Shown here in pieces: positions 1 to 5,609 of a stretch of DNA of 5,609 nt. The DNA is from UBA2137 sp037968575 (GTDB lineage Bacteria > Pseudomonadota > Alphaproteobacteria > Micavibrionales > Micavibrionaceae). The notes below the pieces were generated by a model. The model worked only from the letters and a program-made list of their open reading frames with translations, was not told where the DNA came from and made no database searches. The stretch is from the NCBI GenBank assembly GCA_037968575.1, contig JBBKVR010000144.1:1-5609 (forward strand), written 5' to 3'. The translations under genes were made by a program, and so were the position numbers. Positions within the stretch are counted from its first letter, which is position 1. Every line of letters begins with the position of its first letter.

Positions 1-665
1 CCCTCAATCCACGGGCCAGCATACATATGCTTTACGTCATACTCACGACATCTATGGATGAGAGCAAGCCAAGCAAATGTACCTAGACTGTACTTGGAAT
101 TACTGAGAGCGGCATCATAAACAAGGTAATCAAATGTTGCAGCCTGTTCGTGGATGTCAATTTGTGCAAAAGCAACCAGTCTATGTTCATCTTCTTTATC
201 GTAAATATTTAGAACTGAATTTTTTCCCAAGCAACTATCCAAGAAGTCTTTGTAACCTTGATTGCGCATACCAGATTCTGGGTGACGTCTGGCAAGATAA
301 TCTTCATAAATCCTGTAATGTTCTCTGCCCGTTGCTCTAGAATTAGTGAGTTCCGTTTCAAATCGTGAGCTGTTTTTTACAAAATTATTTCTTTGGCTTT
401 TTGTAAACTCGACTTTGTCTGAATTAATTCTTAAGGGAACACATTTTTGACAAGTCTCGCAGCATGGAGCACTTGGCGTGGAGTTTATTGAAAAGAAACC
501 GCTTTCTTCTATCAGACGATATTTTTCATCTCTCGTAAGTTTTTGAACGCTGTATTCAAATTTTCCTGTGCGAACAACTCTTTCGAAAACCGCCACCATG
601 GTTCTAGTTTGATCGCTTAAATAGGTGCAAGGTGTTTCGCTCGTGAGATAATCTAAACTGGTCAT
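1..665 (-). CDS. bpt: Aspartate/glutamate leucyltransferase (ATE/Bpt family), 3' end cut by window edge
   Basis: Family enzymes move an amino acid from a charged tRNA to the N-terminus of proteins (Bpt: leucine onto Asp/Glu), marking them for ClpS/ClpAP degradation in the cytoplasm. I translated 221 codons from the ATG at 665 to the left edge without a stop; the family is usually about 240-250 residues, so only the C-terminus is missing. The ATE N-domain is visible: PCTYL near residue 12, then CCETCQKCVPLRI followed by a KSQRNN segment, matching the family's CPxCxxCVPxR...SRSQRR block. The C-domain shows YEDYLARRHPESGM and later SLGTF and YAGPWI, where relatives usually have YLGYWI. The start is firm: an in-frame TAA lies three codons upstream and the next Met would cut into the N-domain. 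No Shine-Dalgarno sequence precedes it. It follows motB by 42 bp, so read-through from motAB is possible. Family assignment is confident; leucyl specificity is inferred from bacterial relatives. Confidence 0.87.
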   Translation of the reverse strand, partial: MTSLDYLTSETPCTYLSDQTRTMVAVFERVVRTGKFEYSVQKLTRDEKYRLIEESGFFSINSTPSAPCCETCQKCVPLRINSDKVEFTKSQRNNFVKNSSRFETELTNSRATGREHYRIYEDYLARRHPESGMRNQGYKDFLDSCLGKNSVLNIYDKEDEHRLVAFAQIDIHEQAATFDYLVYDAALSNSKYSLGTFAWLALIHRCREYDVKHMYAGPWIE

Positions 666-682
666 GGTAGGTTAAATACCAT
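662..682 (-). other. Six-codon upstream frame overlapping the bpt start (ATGA)
   Basis: On the minus strand a tiny frame reads M-V-F-N-L-P-stop, and its TGA overlaps the ATG of bpt in an ATGA junction. It has no clear Shine-Dalgarno sequence, and neither does bpt. It could be a leader frame that couples translation to bpt, or it could be chance; a frame of this length is easily random. Confidence 0.2.
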
Positions 683-707
683 TATGACAAAATATATTCA
701 AGATTAT

Positions 708-1712
708 TTATGGAAATTGAATGTTTCCACGTGTCTTACGATAGCCATCATCAATTGATTTGAGGGCTTTATCGTTCGTGTTTACCCCATCTTTTACTGT
801 GGGGTCGCTATCACGAAGGAGTATAATACTGATGCGTCTATTTTGGTCATCTAGCGGATCTTTTTTATTAATGTGATCTGTATCAGCCTTTCCAACAACG
901 TTGGCAATTTTTTGGGCAGAATAACCGTTGTCCAATAAAACGCGGCGACTTGCGTTCGCACGATCAGCAGAGAGTTCCCAGTTTGTGTAATCACCTTTGC
1001 CTCGGAAGGGCTTCCCATCTGTATGTCCGCGAATAGAAATACTGTTGGGAAGTTCGGAAATTGTTTTTGCAACAAGTGACATCAACTTATCTGTTTTATC
1101 AAACATGCGTGCGCTACCAGAGGGGAACATCGGTTCACCTTCTTGGTCAACAATCTGAATTCGTAGGCCTTCTGGTGTGATATCAACTAGAAGGTTTTTA
1201 GCCAGTTCACGTATTTCAGGTGTGCGGGTGATGGCCTCTTCTAGTTTTCTCTTTGTTTCTTCAAAACGCGTTTCTTCACGACGCATTTTTTCGTTATCCA
1301 ATGCGCGATCTGTGGCCTCAGTCACATCTGTTTTAGTTACATCATCGGCATTGTCGCTTATTTGTTTATCCGCAAAAACTGGTGCTAAATCAGATGGAGG
1401 AGGTTGATCTGTTATTGTGGCCATCTGATTGTCTTTCGAAATGGAAAGTCCACCCAAAACACCGCCGCTACCACTTTCACTTCTGGAAATTCTAGGGCTG
1501 GTGGGGTCAAAGTAATTGGAAATACCTTCTTTTTGCTCTTCTGATGTTGCGTTCAAAAGCCAGAGAAGAAGAAAGAACGCCATCATTGCTGTCACAAAAT
1601 CAGCGTAAGCAACTTTCCAAGCGCCACCATGATGCGCGTGATCAGCCTTCTTAATCCTTTTAACGATTAAGGGTTGAGTACTTTTCTTTTCTTGTTGTTT
1701 TTTCTTGGTCAA
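708..1712 (-). CDS. motB: Flagellar motor stator protein MotB
   Basis: MotB pairs with MotA to form the ion channel that drives flagellar rotation and anchors it to peptidoglycan. The 334-residue product has a basic cytoplasmic N-terminus (1-33), one membrane helix (about 36-53) holding the essential ion-carrying Asp at D38 in YADFVTAMM, then a plug-like segment (about 55-70). A Ser/Gly-rich stretch with GGVLGGLSIS (78-91) is typical of alphaproteobacterial MotB. A charged, probably helical linker (about 137-172) leads to the OmpA-like peptidoglycan-binding domain (about 190-300), with RGHTDG at 228-233, NWELSADRA at 244-252 and NRRIS at 291-295. A polar tail of about 34 residues follows. Proton coupling is likely from the family but not proven by the sequence. 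The start is TTG: an in-frame TGA lies five codons upstream and no ATG, GTG or other TTG codon occurs before the membrane helix. It lies 25 bp after motA and is surely in the same operon. Confidence 0.96.
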   Translation of the reverse strand: MTKKKQQEKKSTQPLIVKRIKKADHAHHGGAWKVAYADFVTAMMAFFLLLWLLNATSEEQKEGISNYFDPTSPRISRSESGSGGVLGGLSISKDNQMATITDQPPPSDLAPVFADKQISDNADDVTKTDVTEATDRALDNEKMRREETRFEETKRKLEEAITRTPEIRELAKNLLVDITPEGLRIQIVDQEGEPMFPSGSARMFDKTDKLMSLVAKTISELPNSISIRGHTDGKPFRGKGDYTNWELSADRANASRRVLLDNGYSAQKIANVVGKADTDHINKKDPLDDQNRRISIILLRDSDPTVKDGVNTNDKALKSIDDGYRKTRGNIQFP

Positions 1713-1718
1713 ACCGTT

Positions 1719-1723
1719 CTCCT
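1719..1723 (-). promoter_or_regulatory. Shine-Dalgarno sequence deciding the TTG start of motB
   Basis: AGGAG on the minus strand lies 6 nt before the TTG at 1712-1710. Together with the upstream in-frame stop it fixes the rare start codon. A strong site with a weak start codon may set the MotB level relative to MotA. Confidence 0.75.
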
Positions 1724-1737
1724 GTCAATCAGCGTTC

Positions 1738-2634
1738 TTATGGCGCTGCAGGGTTTGGCAGTTCGTTCACATAGTCTTCAAGCTCAAGGAATTTTGGCTG
1801 AACTTCATGCGGTAGAAACTTACGCGCAAATTCAATCGCAACCTGTGGTGCCGCGCCTTGTAGGAATGCCAGAATACCCACCTTGATACATTTGTAGTAC
1901 ATAACTTCGCTTTGAGCCCGCGCCTTCATGGCGCCAGCAAATGGTCCAACAAAACCGTAAGCCAACCACACACCAAGGAAAGTTCCAACCAATGCGCCAC
2001 CAATCATACGTCCAAGAATCTCTGGAGGCTCGGTAATGGAGGCCATTGTTTTGATAACACCAAGAACCGCAGCAACAATACCAAGGGCCGGAATACCATC
2101 AGCCATTGTTTGGACGGCATGCCCAGGATGACTCTCATGAGCATCAATGGTTTGAATTTCTTCATCCATAAGAGCTTCTAATTCGTGGGGGTTGTCATTT
2201 CCGAGAGAAATAATTCTTAAATAATCACAGACAAACTCAACAGCCTTTTCATTCTTTTGGAAACGTGGAAACCCTTCAAACAAAGTACTTTCTTTGGGAT
2301 TTTCAATATGTTGCTCCAGTGCAAGCCAACCTTTTGTTCTAGCAAGCTTGAATACAGAATAGAGCATTCCTAAAAGATGTAGATAGTCTTCTTTCTCATA
2401 AGCATGAGGTTGCTTGATTGCCTTCATGTATTTGAGAGTGTGTTTGATATCGCTACTACTGTTAGCAATCACGAAGGCGGCACAGGCAACACCGAAGATA
2501 ATCATGAATTCGCCGGGTGTAGCCAAACCAATAACACCCATAAGACCCATAAAGTGGTGAACATCAAAGCCCATGGCAACTAAAAGTCCGCCAAAGGTAA
2601 AGATAAATACGAAGAGAATAGCTACAAATTTCAT
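1738..2634 (-). CDS. motA: Flagellar motor stator protein MotA
   Basis: MotA is the inner-membrane subunit that surrounds MotB and pushes on the rotor protein FliG. The 298-residue product is full length (E. coli about 295). Membrane helices are visible at about 3-21, 36-57, 177-196 and 210-232, with a large cytoplasmic loop between the second and third. By my alignment from memory to E. coli MotA, the residues that contact FliG (R90, E98) correspond to R99 and E107 in ARTKGWLALEQHIENP, and the prolines that gate the channel (P173, P222) correspond to P182 in GIPALGIVAAVLGV and P231 in AYGFVGPFAG; all four are offset by nine. The block ALMDEEI (154-160) is also conserved. The start ATG is firm, since an in-frame TAA lies two codons upstream; the Shine-Dalgarno sequence is weak (TAAG). 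It is the first gene of the motAB operon. Confidence 0.97.
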   Translation of the reverse strand: MKFVAILFVFIFTFGGLLVAMGFDVHHFMGLMGVIGLATPGEFMIIFGVACAAFVIANSSSDIKHTLKYMKAIKQPHAYEKEDYLHLLGMLYSVFKLARTKGWLALEQHIENPKESTLFEGFPRFQKNEKAVEFVCDYLRIISLGNDNPHELEALMDEEIQTIDAHESHPGHAVQTMADGIPALGIVAAVLGVIKTMASITEPPEILGRMIGGALVGTFLGVWLAYGFVGPFAGAMKARAQSEVMYYKCIKVGILAFLQGAAPQVAIEFARKFLPHEVQPKFLELEDYVNELPNPAAP

Positions 2635-2702
2635 GACTTACACAATGCCTGTTTCTAATTGTTACACGGGTGCCTCAAATGAATGGGGCGTAAAAGACGC
2701 AG

Positions 2703-2732
2703 AAGATACCGCATGAAGAGAGTAAACGGCAA
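2703..2732 (-). promoter_or_regulatory. Weak candidate promoter for motAB
   Basis: On the minus strand TTGCCG (2732-2727) and TATCTT (2708-2703) are 18 nt apart, each matching four of six positions of the sigma-70 -35 and -10 consensus. It would give a leader of about 60 nt before motA. The same stretch contains GCCGTTTA, six of eight matches to the flagellar sigma-28 -10 element, but no matching -35 at the right distance. The call is tentative. Confidence 0.25.
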
Positions 2733-2770
2733 AAAATTCAATTAAAAGTGTACTTTAGAATGCCTTTTAA
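2731..2770 (-). terminator. AT-rich inverted repeat with T-run, possible valS terminator
   Basis: On the minus strand TTAAAAG (2770-2764) and CTTTTAA (2748-2742) are perfect 7-bp inverted repeats separated by 15 nt, followed after 5 nt by TTTTTT (2736-2731). The orientation fits termination of valS transcripts, but the stem is nearly all A-T and the loop is long, so strength would be low. It overlaps the neighbouring hairpin by two bases, so the two would compete for those bases. Confidence 0.25.
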
Positions 2771-2794
2771 CTCAAGCAACATCGCGCTTGAGTT
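2769..2794. terminator. 9-bp perfect stem-loop downstream of valS
   Basis: AACTCAAGC (2769-2777) and GCTTGAGTT (2786-2794) are perfect inverted repeats around an 8-nt loop, 25 bp past the valS stop. The position fits a 3'-end hairpin. On the minus strand, however, it is followed by AAAAGG, not a U-tract; the U-rich tail (TTTATTATATT) lies on the plus-strand side. It may therefore stop antisense transcription entering valS, or protect the 3' end of the valS mRNA. The hairpin is certain as sequence; its role is inferred. Confidence 0.4.
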
Positions 2795-2819
2795 TATTAT
2801 ATTAGGAGAATCTTAATTT

Positions 2820-5324
2820 TTAGGAAACGTCTTTGTGAGGAACGATATCAATTGCTAATCCATCAATTCCTGTTTCAACATTGGCACTACCAAAATCAAT
2901 CTGGTCTGCACGAGCAGCGCTAAGCAACGATGTGTCCAGCTTTTTAACAGTCGTTTCAAGGTCTCCACCGTTTGAAACTTGGAGAACAAGTTTGTCCAAT
3001 CTAGCGCCTTGTCCTATCTGGCGTTCACTGCGTAATTTACGCACAGCATAGAGCGTTTTCAAAATAACCTGCATGTCTTCAGCGAGTTCAAATTTGAAAT
3101 CATTCCTCTCAGGCCATTTGGAGACATGAAGGGAAACGTTGTCCTCACCAAATTTACCTGCTTGCTGATAAATTTCTTCTGTGACGTGCGGGATAAATGG
3201 TGCAAATAACCCAACCAATAGTCGTAATGATTCGTAGAGTGTTGATTTAGCAGAAAGAATATCTTTCTCACTCCAGTTTGTATTTTCCCAGAAGCGGGTT
3301 TTTACAAGCTCAAGGTAATCATCACAGTATGTAATCCAGAAGAATTTATGCAGAGACTCTTTGGCAGTTGCATAATCATACTTCTCAAAACACTCTGTCA
3401 TTTTGGCATTGAGTTTGTTGATTTCATTCAGCAACCATTGATCTTCAACGGGGCGCTCATGTACAGGAACAGTTTGAGTGTTTGCATCAAAATCCTCCAT
3501 ATACATGAAGGCAAGGCGCGCAACATTCCAAAGTTTGATAACAACCTTACGGCCATCTTTGACATCCTTTTCATGGAAACGCAGATCACGACCGAGTTGC
3601 GAATTGGCTGCCCAGTAACGCAATGCATCTGCACCATATTTCTTAATCAAAGAGTAAGGGTCATAACGGTTATAGCCATTTTCATCGGTAAATTTTTCTA
3701 AATCACGTTTGGAAATTTTCTTACCCTGTTCATTCAACCCCCAACCAGAAATCATCACATTTTTCCAAGGAAGGGAGCCCGTGTGAAAATGAGATTTAGC
3801 CATTGTGTAGAACAGCCATGTCCGAATAATTTCAAAAGCCTGAACACGCAAAGTCATGGGATATATTTCCATGCCTGCCTTACGACCTTCGCGACCAGCC
3901 CAGTTGGCATTGATGAGTGGCGTCAAAGATGAGGTCATCCAAGTTTCCAAAACATCTGTTTCAGGCACAATGGTCATACCTTTATATTTGTCTTTCGCCC
4001 ATTGAGGTGGCTCATCCTCAATTGGATCAATGGGAAGATCAGCCTCATCTGCCAGAATAACATCACCTGTTTCTTCTACATACCAAAGCGGGAAGGGGAC
4101 ACCATAGAAACGTTGGCGTGAAATGTTCCAATCGTATTTCAGACCATCAACCCAGTGTTGAAGCCTCACTTTCATATGTGCAGGAAACCATTCCAATTCA
4201 TCTGCACGTTTTAGGAATTCATCCTTGTGCTTAAGTAAATTGATAAACCATTGGGGTTCCATGACAAATTCAACAGGAACTTCGGAACGCTCACCAACAG
4301 AAACATTTTGTTCAACTGTTTTTTCACCAACGATAAAGCCAGCTTCTTGTAGATCAGTCACAATATGTTTGCGTGCTTCGGCAATTTGCATACCTTCATA
4401 CTTGCCTGCTGCTTCGGTCATTTTACCATCAGGTGAAATCACAAGGCGCGTTTCAAGCTTATTTTCTTTCCATTTCTTCACGTCTTCGCCGTCCCCAAAA
4501 GTACAGCACATCATCAGACCTGTTCCAAACTCCTGATCAACTTCATCAGATGTCAGGATAGGGACTTCAATATCAAAGAGAGGTACTTTGGCTTTGCCGC
4601 CTTCAAGCTTGGAATAACGCTGATCAGATGGATTAAAGAACATACCAACACAACCGGGGATAAGTTCTGGGCGCGTGGTTGAAATAATCAGAGGATTACC
4701 ATCAGAGTCCTCAAAACGAATGTCATACATTTTCCCCTTGCGAGAAATTGTTTCAAGATCTGCCTGAGCGAGTGCTGTTTCGAAGTGTGTATCCCATAAA
4801 ACAGGCTCGTTCGCGCGGTATAGAAGACCTTTTGAATGTAAGTCGAGGAATGACTTTTGAGCCGTGTGGCGGGATAAATCATCAATGGTTGAATATTTTA
4901 AATCCCAATCAACAGAAAGGCCTAAAGAGCGCCACAATTCTTCGTATGTCTTTGCACCTTTTTGCGTTTCTTCAATACACAAGGCTCTGAACTCTGAGCG
5001 TGTGGTTTTCTTTTTATTGATTTTATATTTCTGTTCAACATAACGCTCTGTCGGTAAACCGTTATCGTCAAAGCCCATTGGGTAGAAGATATTGTGACCT
5101 TGCATACGCTTATAGCGGATAATAATTTCAGCTTGCGTGTAGGACATAGCATGACCAGCGTGCAAGTGCGCGGCAGATACATATGGTGGAGGCGTGTCTA
5201 CAGAAAATAGAGGCTTCTTTGATTCAGGATTATAATCATGAATTTTAGTGTCATCCCAGAGGGTTCTGCATTTTTCTTCAACTTCGGTGAGATCAACACC
5301 ACTATCCAATTCAGGAAATTTCAT
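2820..5324 (-). CDS. valS: Valine--tRNA ligase, archaeal-like type 2
   Basis: This cytoplasmic class I synthetase charges tRNA-Val and removes misactivated threonine. The 834-residue product has the class I catalytic fold with a HIGH-like motif HAGH (55-58), followed by SYTQAEIIIRYKRMQG and YPMGFDDNGLPTERYVE (81-97), which are diagnostic of the archaeal/rickettsial type. The CP1 editing insert spans about 195-345, with STTRPE (215-220) and GTGLMMCCTFGDGEDV (267-282). The catalytic core resumes at WNISRQRFYGVPFPLWY (399-415), then TWMTSSLTP (461-469), and the KMSKS loop reads KISKR (536-540). An anticodon-binding helical domain (about 625-740) includes FFWITYCDDYLELVK. There is no long C-terminal coiled-coil arm like that of type 1 enzymes, in line with the shorter length. 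The ATG start has AAGGA 5 nt upstream and an in-frame TAG six codons upstream. It lies 33 bp after hemB, so co-transcription is likely. Confidence 0.96.
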   Translation of the reverse strand: MKFPELDSGVDLTEVEEKCRTLWDDTKIHDYNPESKKPLFSVDTPPPYVSAAHLHAGHAMSYTQAEIIIRYKRMQGHNIFYPMGFDDNGLPTERYVEQKYKINKKKTTRSEFRALCIEETQKGAKTYEELWRSLGLSVDWDLKYSTIDDLSRHTAQKSFLDLHSKGLLYRANEPVLWDTHFETALAQADLETISRKGKMYDIRFEDSDGNPLIISTTRPELIPGCVGMFFNPSDQRYSKLEGGKAKVPLFDIEVPILTSDEVDQEFGTGLMMCCTFGDGEDVKKWKENKLETRLVISPDGKMTEAAGKYEGMQIAEARKHIVTDLQEAGFIVGEKTVEQNVSVGERSEVPVEFVMEPQWFINLLKHKDEFLKRADELEWFPAHMKVRLQHWVDGLKYDWNISRQRFYGVPFPLWYVEETGDVILADEADLPIDPIEDEPPQWAKDKYKGMTIVPETDVLETWMTSSLTPLINANWAGREGRKAGMEIYPMTLRVQAFEIIRTWLFYTMAKSHFHTGSLPWKNVMISGWGLNEQGKKISKRDLEKFTDENGYNRYDPYSLIKKYGADALRYWAANSQLGRDLRFHEKDVKDGRKVVIKLWNVARLAFMYMEDFDANTQTVPVHERPVEDQWLLNEINKLNAKMTECFEKYDYATAKESLHKFFWITYCDDYLELVKTRFWENTNWSEKDILSAKSTLYESLRLLVGLFAPFIPHVTEEIYQQAGKFGEDNVSLHVSKWPERNDFKFELAEDMQVILKTLYAVRKLRSERQIGQGARLDKLVLQVSNGGDLETTVKKLDTSLLSAARADQIDFGSANVETGIDGLAIDIVPHKDVS

Positions 5325-5329
5325 GTCTG

Positions 5330-5334
5330 TCCTT
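5330..5334 (-). promoter_or_regulatory. Shine-Dalgarno sequence of valS
   Basis: AAGGA on the minus strand lies 5 nt before the valS ATG. With the upstream in-frame TAG it settles the start. No convincing promoter was seen in the 33-bp gap to hemB. Confidence 0.7.
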
Positions 5335-5357
5335 TTAAACTAAAACTTTGTAACTGA

Positions 5358-5609
5358 TTATCTATTAAGGAGGATGCGTGCGGCGTCAAGTGCTGTATAG
5401 GTTAAAATGCCATCTGCTCCCGCACGTTTGAAGGCAAGCAAGTTTTCCATCATGACAGACTCGTAATCAATCCAGCCATTTTGAGCAGCAGCTTTCATCA
5501 TCGCGTACTCACCACTAACATGATAAGCAAAGGTTGGAAGTCCAAATTCTTGCTTCACTTTTGCAACAATATCAAGATAGGCAATGCCTGGTTTAACCAT
5601 GACCATGTC
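5358..5609 (-). CDS. hemB: Delta-aminolevulinic acid dehydratase (porphobilinogen synthase), C-terminal part
   Basis: HemB joins two 5-aminolevulinate molecules into porphobilinogen, the second common step of tetrapyrrole synthesis, in the cytoplasm. Only the last 83 codons are present; the family is about 320-340 residues, so roughly 250 N-terminal residues lie beyond the right edge. The fragment opens with DMVMVKPGIAY, which fits the family's active-site signature; the Lys of VKPG forms the Schiff base with substrate. It continues with the conserved PTFAYHVSGEYAM, MENLLAFKRAGADGILTY and the closing DAARILL. The frame is open to the window edge and the TAA stop is at 5360-5358. The zinc or magnesium binding residues lie in the missing part, so the metal type cannot be judged. 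It probably heads a transcript with valS. Confidence 0.95.
   Translation of the reverse strand, partial: DMVMVKPGIAYLDIVAKVKQEFGLPTFAYHVSGEYAMMKAAAQNGWIDYESVMMENLLAFKRAGADGILTYTALDAARILLNR

Larger units (their letters stand above)
2635..2819. other. Gap between valS and motA with regulatory signals
   Basis: This 185-bp stretch is the longest gap in the window. I see no open frame worth calling. In the direction of transcription it holds a 9-bp-stem hairpin (2794-2769), an AT-rich inverted repeat with a T6 run (2770-2731), a weak sigma-70-like promoter (2732-2703) and a small GCGT/ACGC hairpin (2700-2688). I found no sigma-54 promoter with correct spacing and no sigma-28 promoter with correct spacing. 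It most likely separates the hemB-valS unit from the motAB unit. Confidence 0.5.

Noticed and set aside
134..340. 68-codon open frame on the plus strand
   Set aside because: It is antisense to bpt, which is clearly recognised by its family motifs over the same bases.
666..707. Promoter TTGAAT-N17-TATTTA for bpt
   Set aside because: The -10 half matches only three of six positions; in AT-rich sequence this is expected by chance.
1674..1886. 70-codon plus-strand frame with a hydrophobic N-terminus, spanning the motA-motB junction
   Set aside because: The hydrophobic look comes from the reverse complement of the Lys-rich motB start and the motA end; there is no support for a real antisense gene.
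2640..2690. Possible sigma-54 promoter (GGCAC...) upstream of motA
   Set aside because: A GGCAC element is present but no GC doublet occurs at the required distance for the -12 element.
2725..2760. Possible sigma-28 promoter TAAAGT...GCCGTTTA
   Set aside because: Both halves resemble the flagellar consensus but the spacer is 8 nt too long.
3348..3701. 117-codon open frame on the plus strand
   Set aside because: It lies wholly inside valS on the opposite strand, shows no family motif and has the random composition of a shadow frame.
4225..4536. 103-codon open frame on the plus strand
   Set aside because: It is antisense to the ValRS editing domain, with no recognisable domain; a shadow frame.
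1..5609. Defence, CRISPR, mobile or other novel multi-gene system
   Set aside because: All coding space is taken by five well-known families in one direction, with short gaps and no direct repeat arrays, transposase or integrase frames.

Overview
The window is a compact, gene-dense piece of a bacterial chromosome, most likely from a fairly AT-rich, flagellated alphaproteobacterium. I infer this from the alphaproteobacterial style of the MotA/MotB pair, an ATE-family N-degron transferase (bpt), a HemB tail, and a valyl-tRNA synthetase of the archaeal-like 'type 2' form, best known among bacteria from Rickettsiales. The exact order cannot be fixed from the sequence. All five recognisable genes lie on the minus strand, so transcription runs from high to low coordinates.

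Layout in transcription order: (1) the last 83 codons of hemB (haem synthesis), cut by the right edge; (2) after 33 bp, a complete valS (834 codons) with its own Shine-Dalgarno sequence, probably co-transcribed with hemB; (3) a 185-bp gap with a 9-bp-stem hairpin just after valS, an AT-rich second inverted repeat with a T-run, and a weak candidate promoter for the next unit; (4) motA, then motB 25 bp later, the complete stator pair of the flagellar motor, where motB starts with TTG behind a strong Shine-Dalgarno sequence; (5) after 42 bp, the start and first 221 codons of bpt, cut by the left edge.

Together these are housekeeping genes (haem, aminoacyl-tRNA supply, N-end-rule protein turnover) with a flagellar stator operon set among them. 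No mobile element, CRISPR array, phage gene, rRNA or tRNA was seen. No new multi-gene system is evident. The points most worth a second look are the variant signature motifs of the type-2 ValRS, the TTG start of motB, and the absence of a ribosome binding site plus a 6-codon overlapping upstream frame at bpt.
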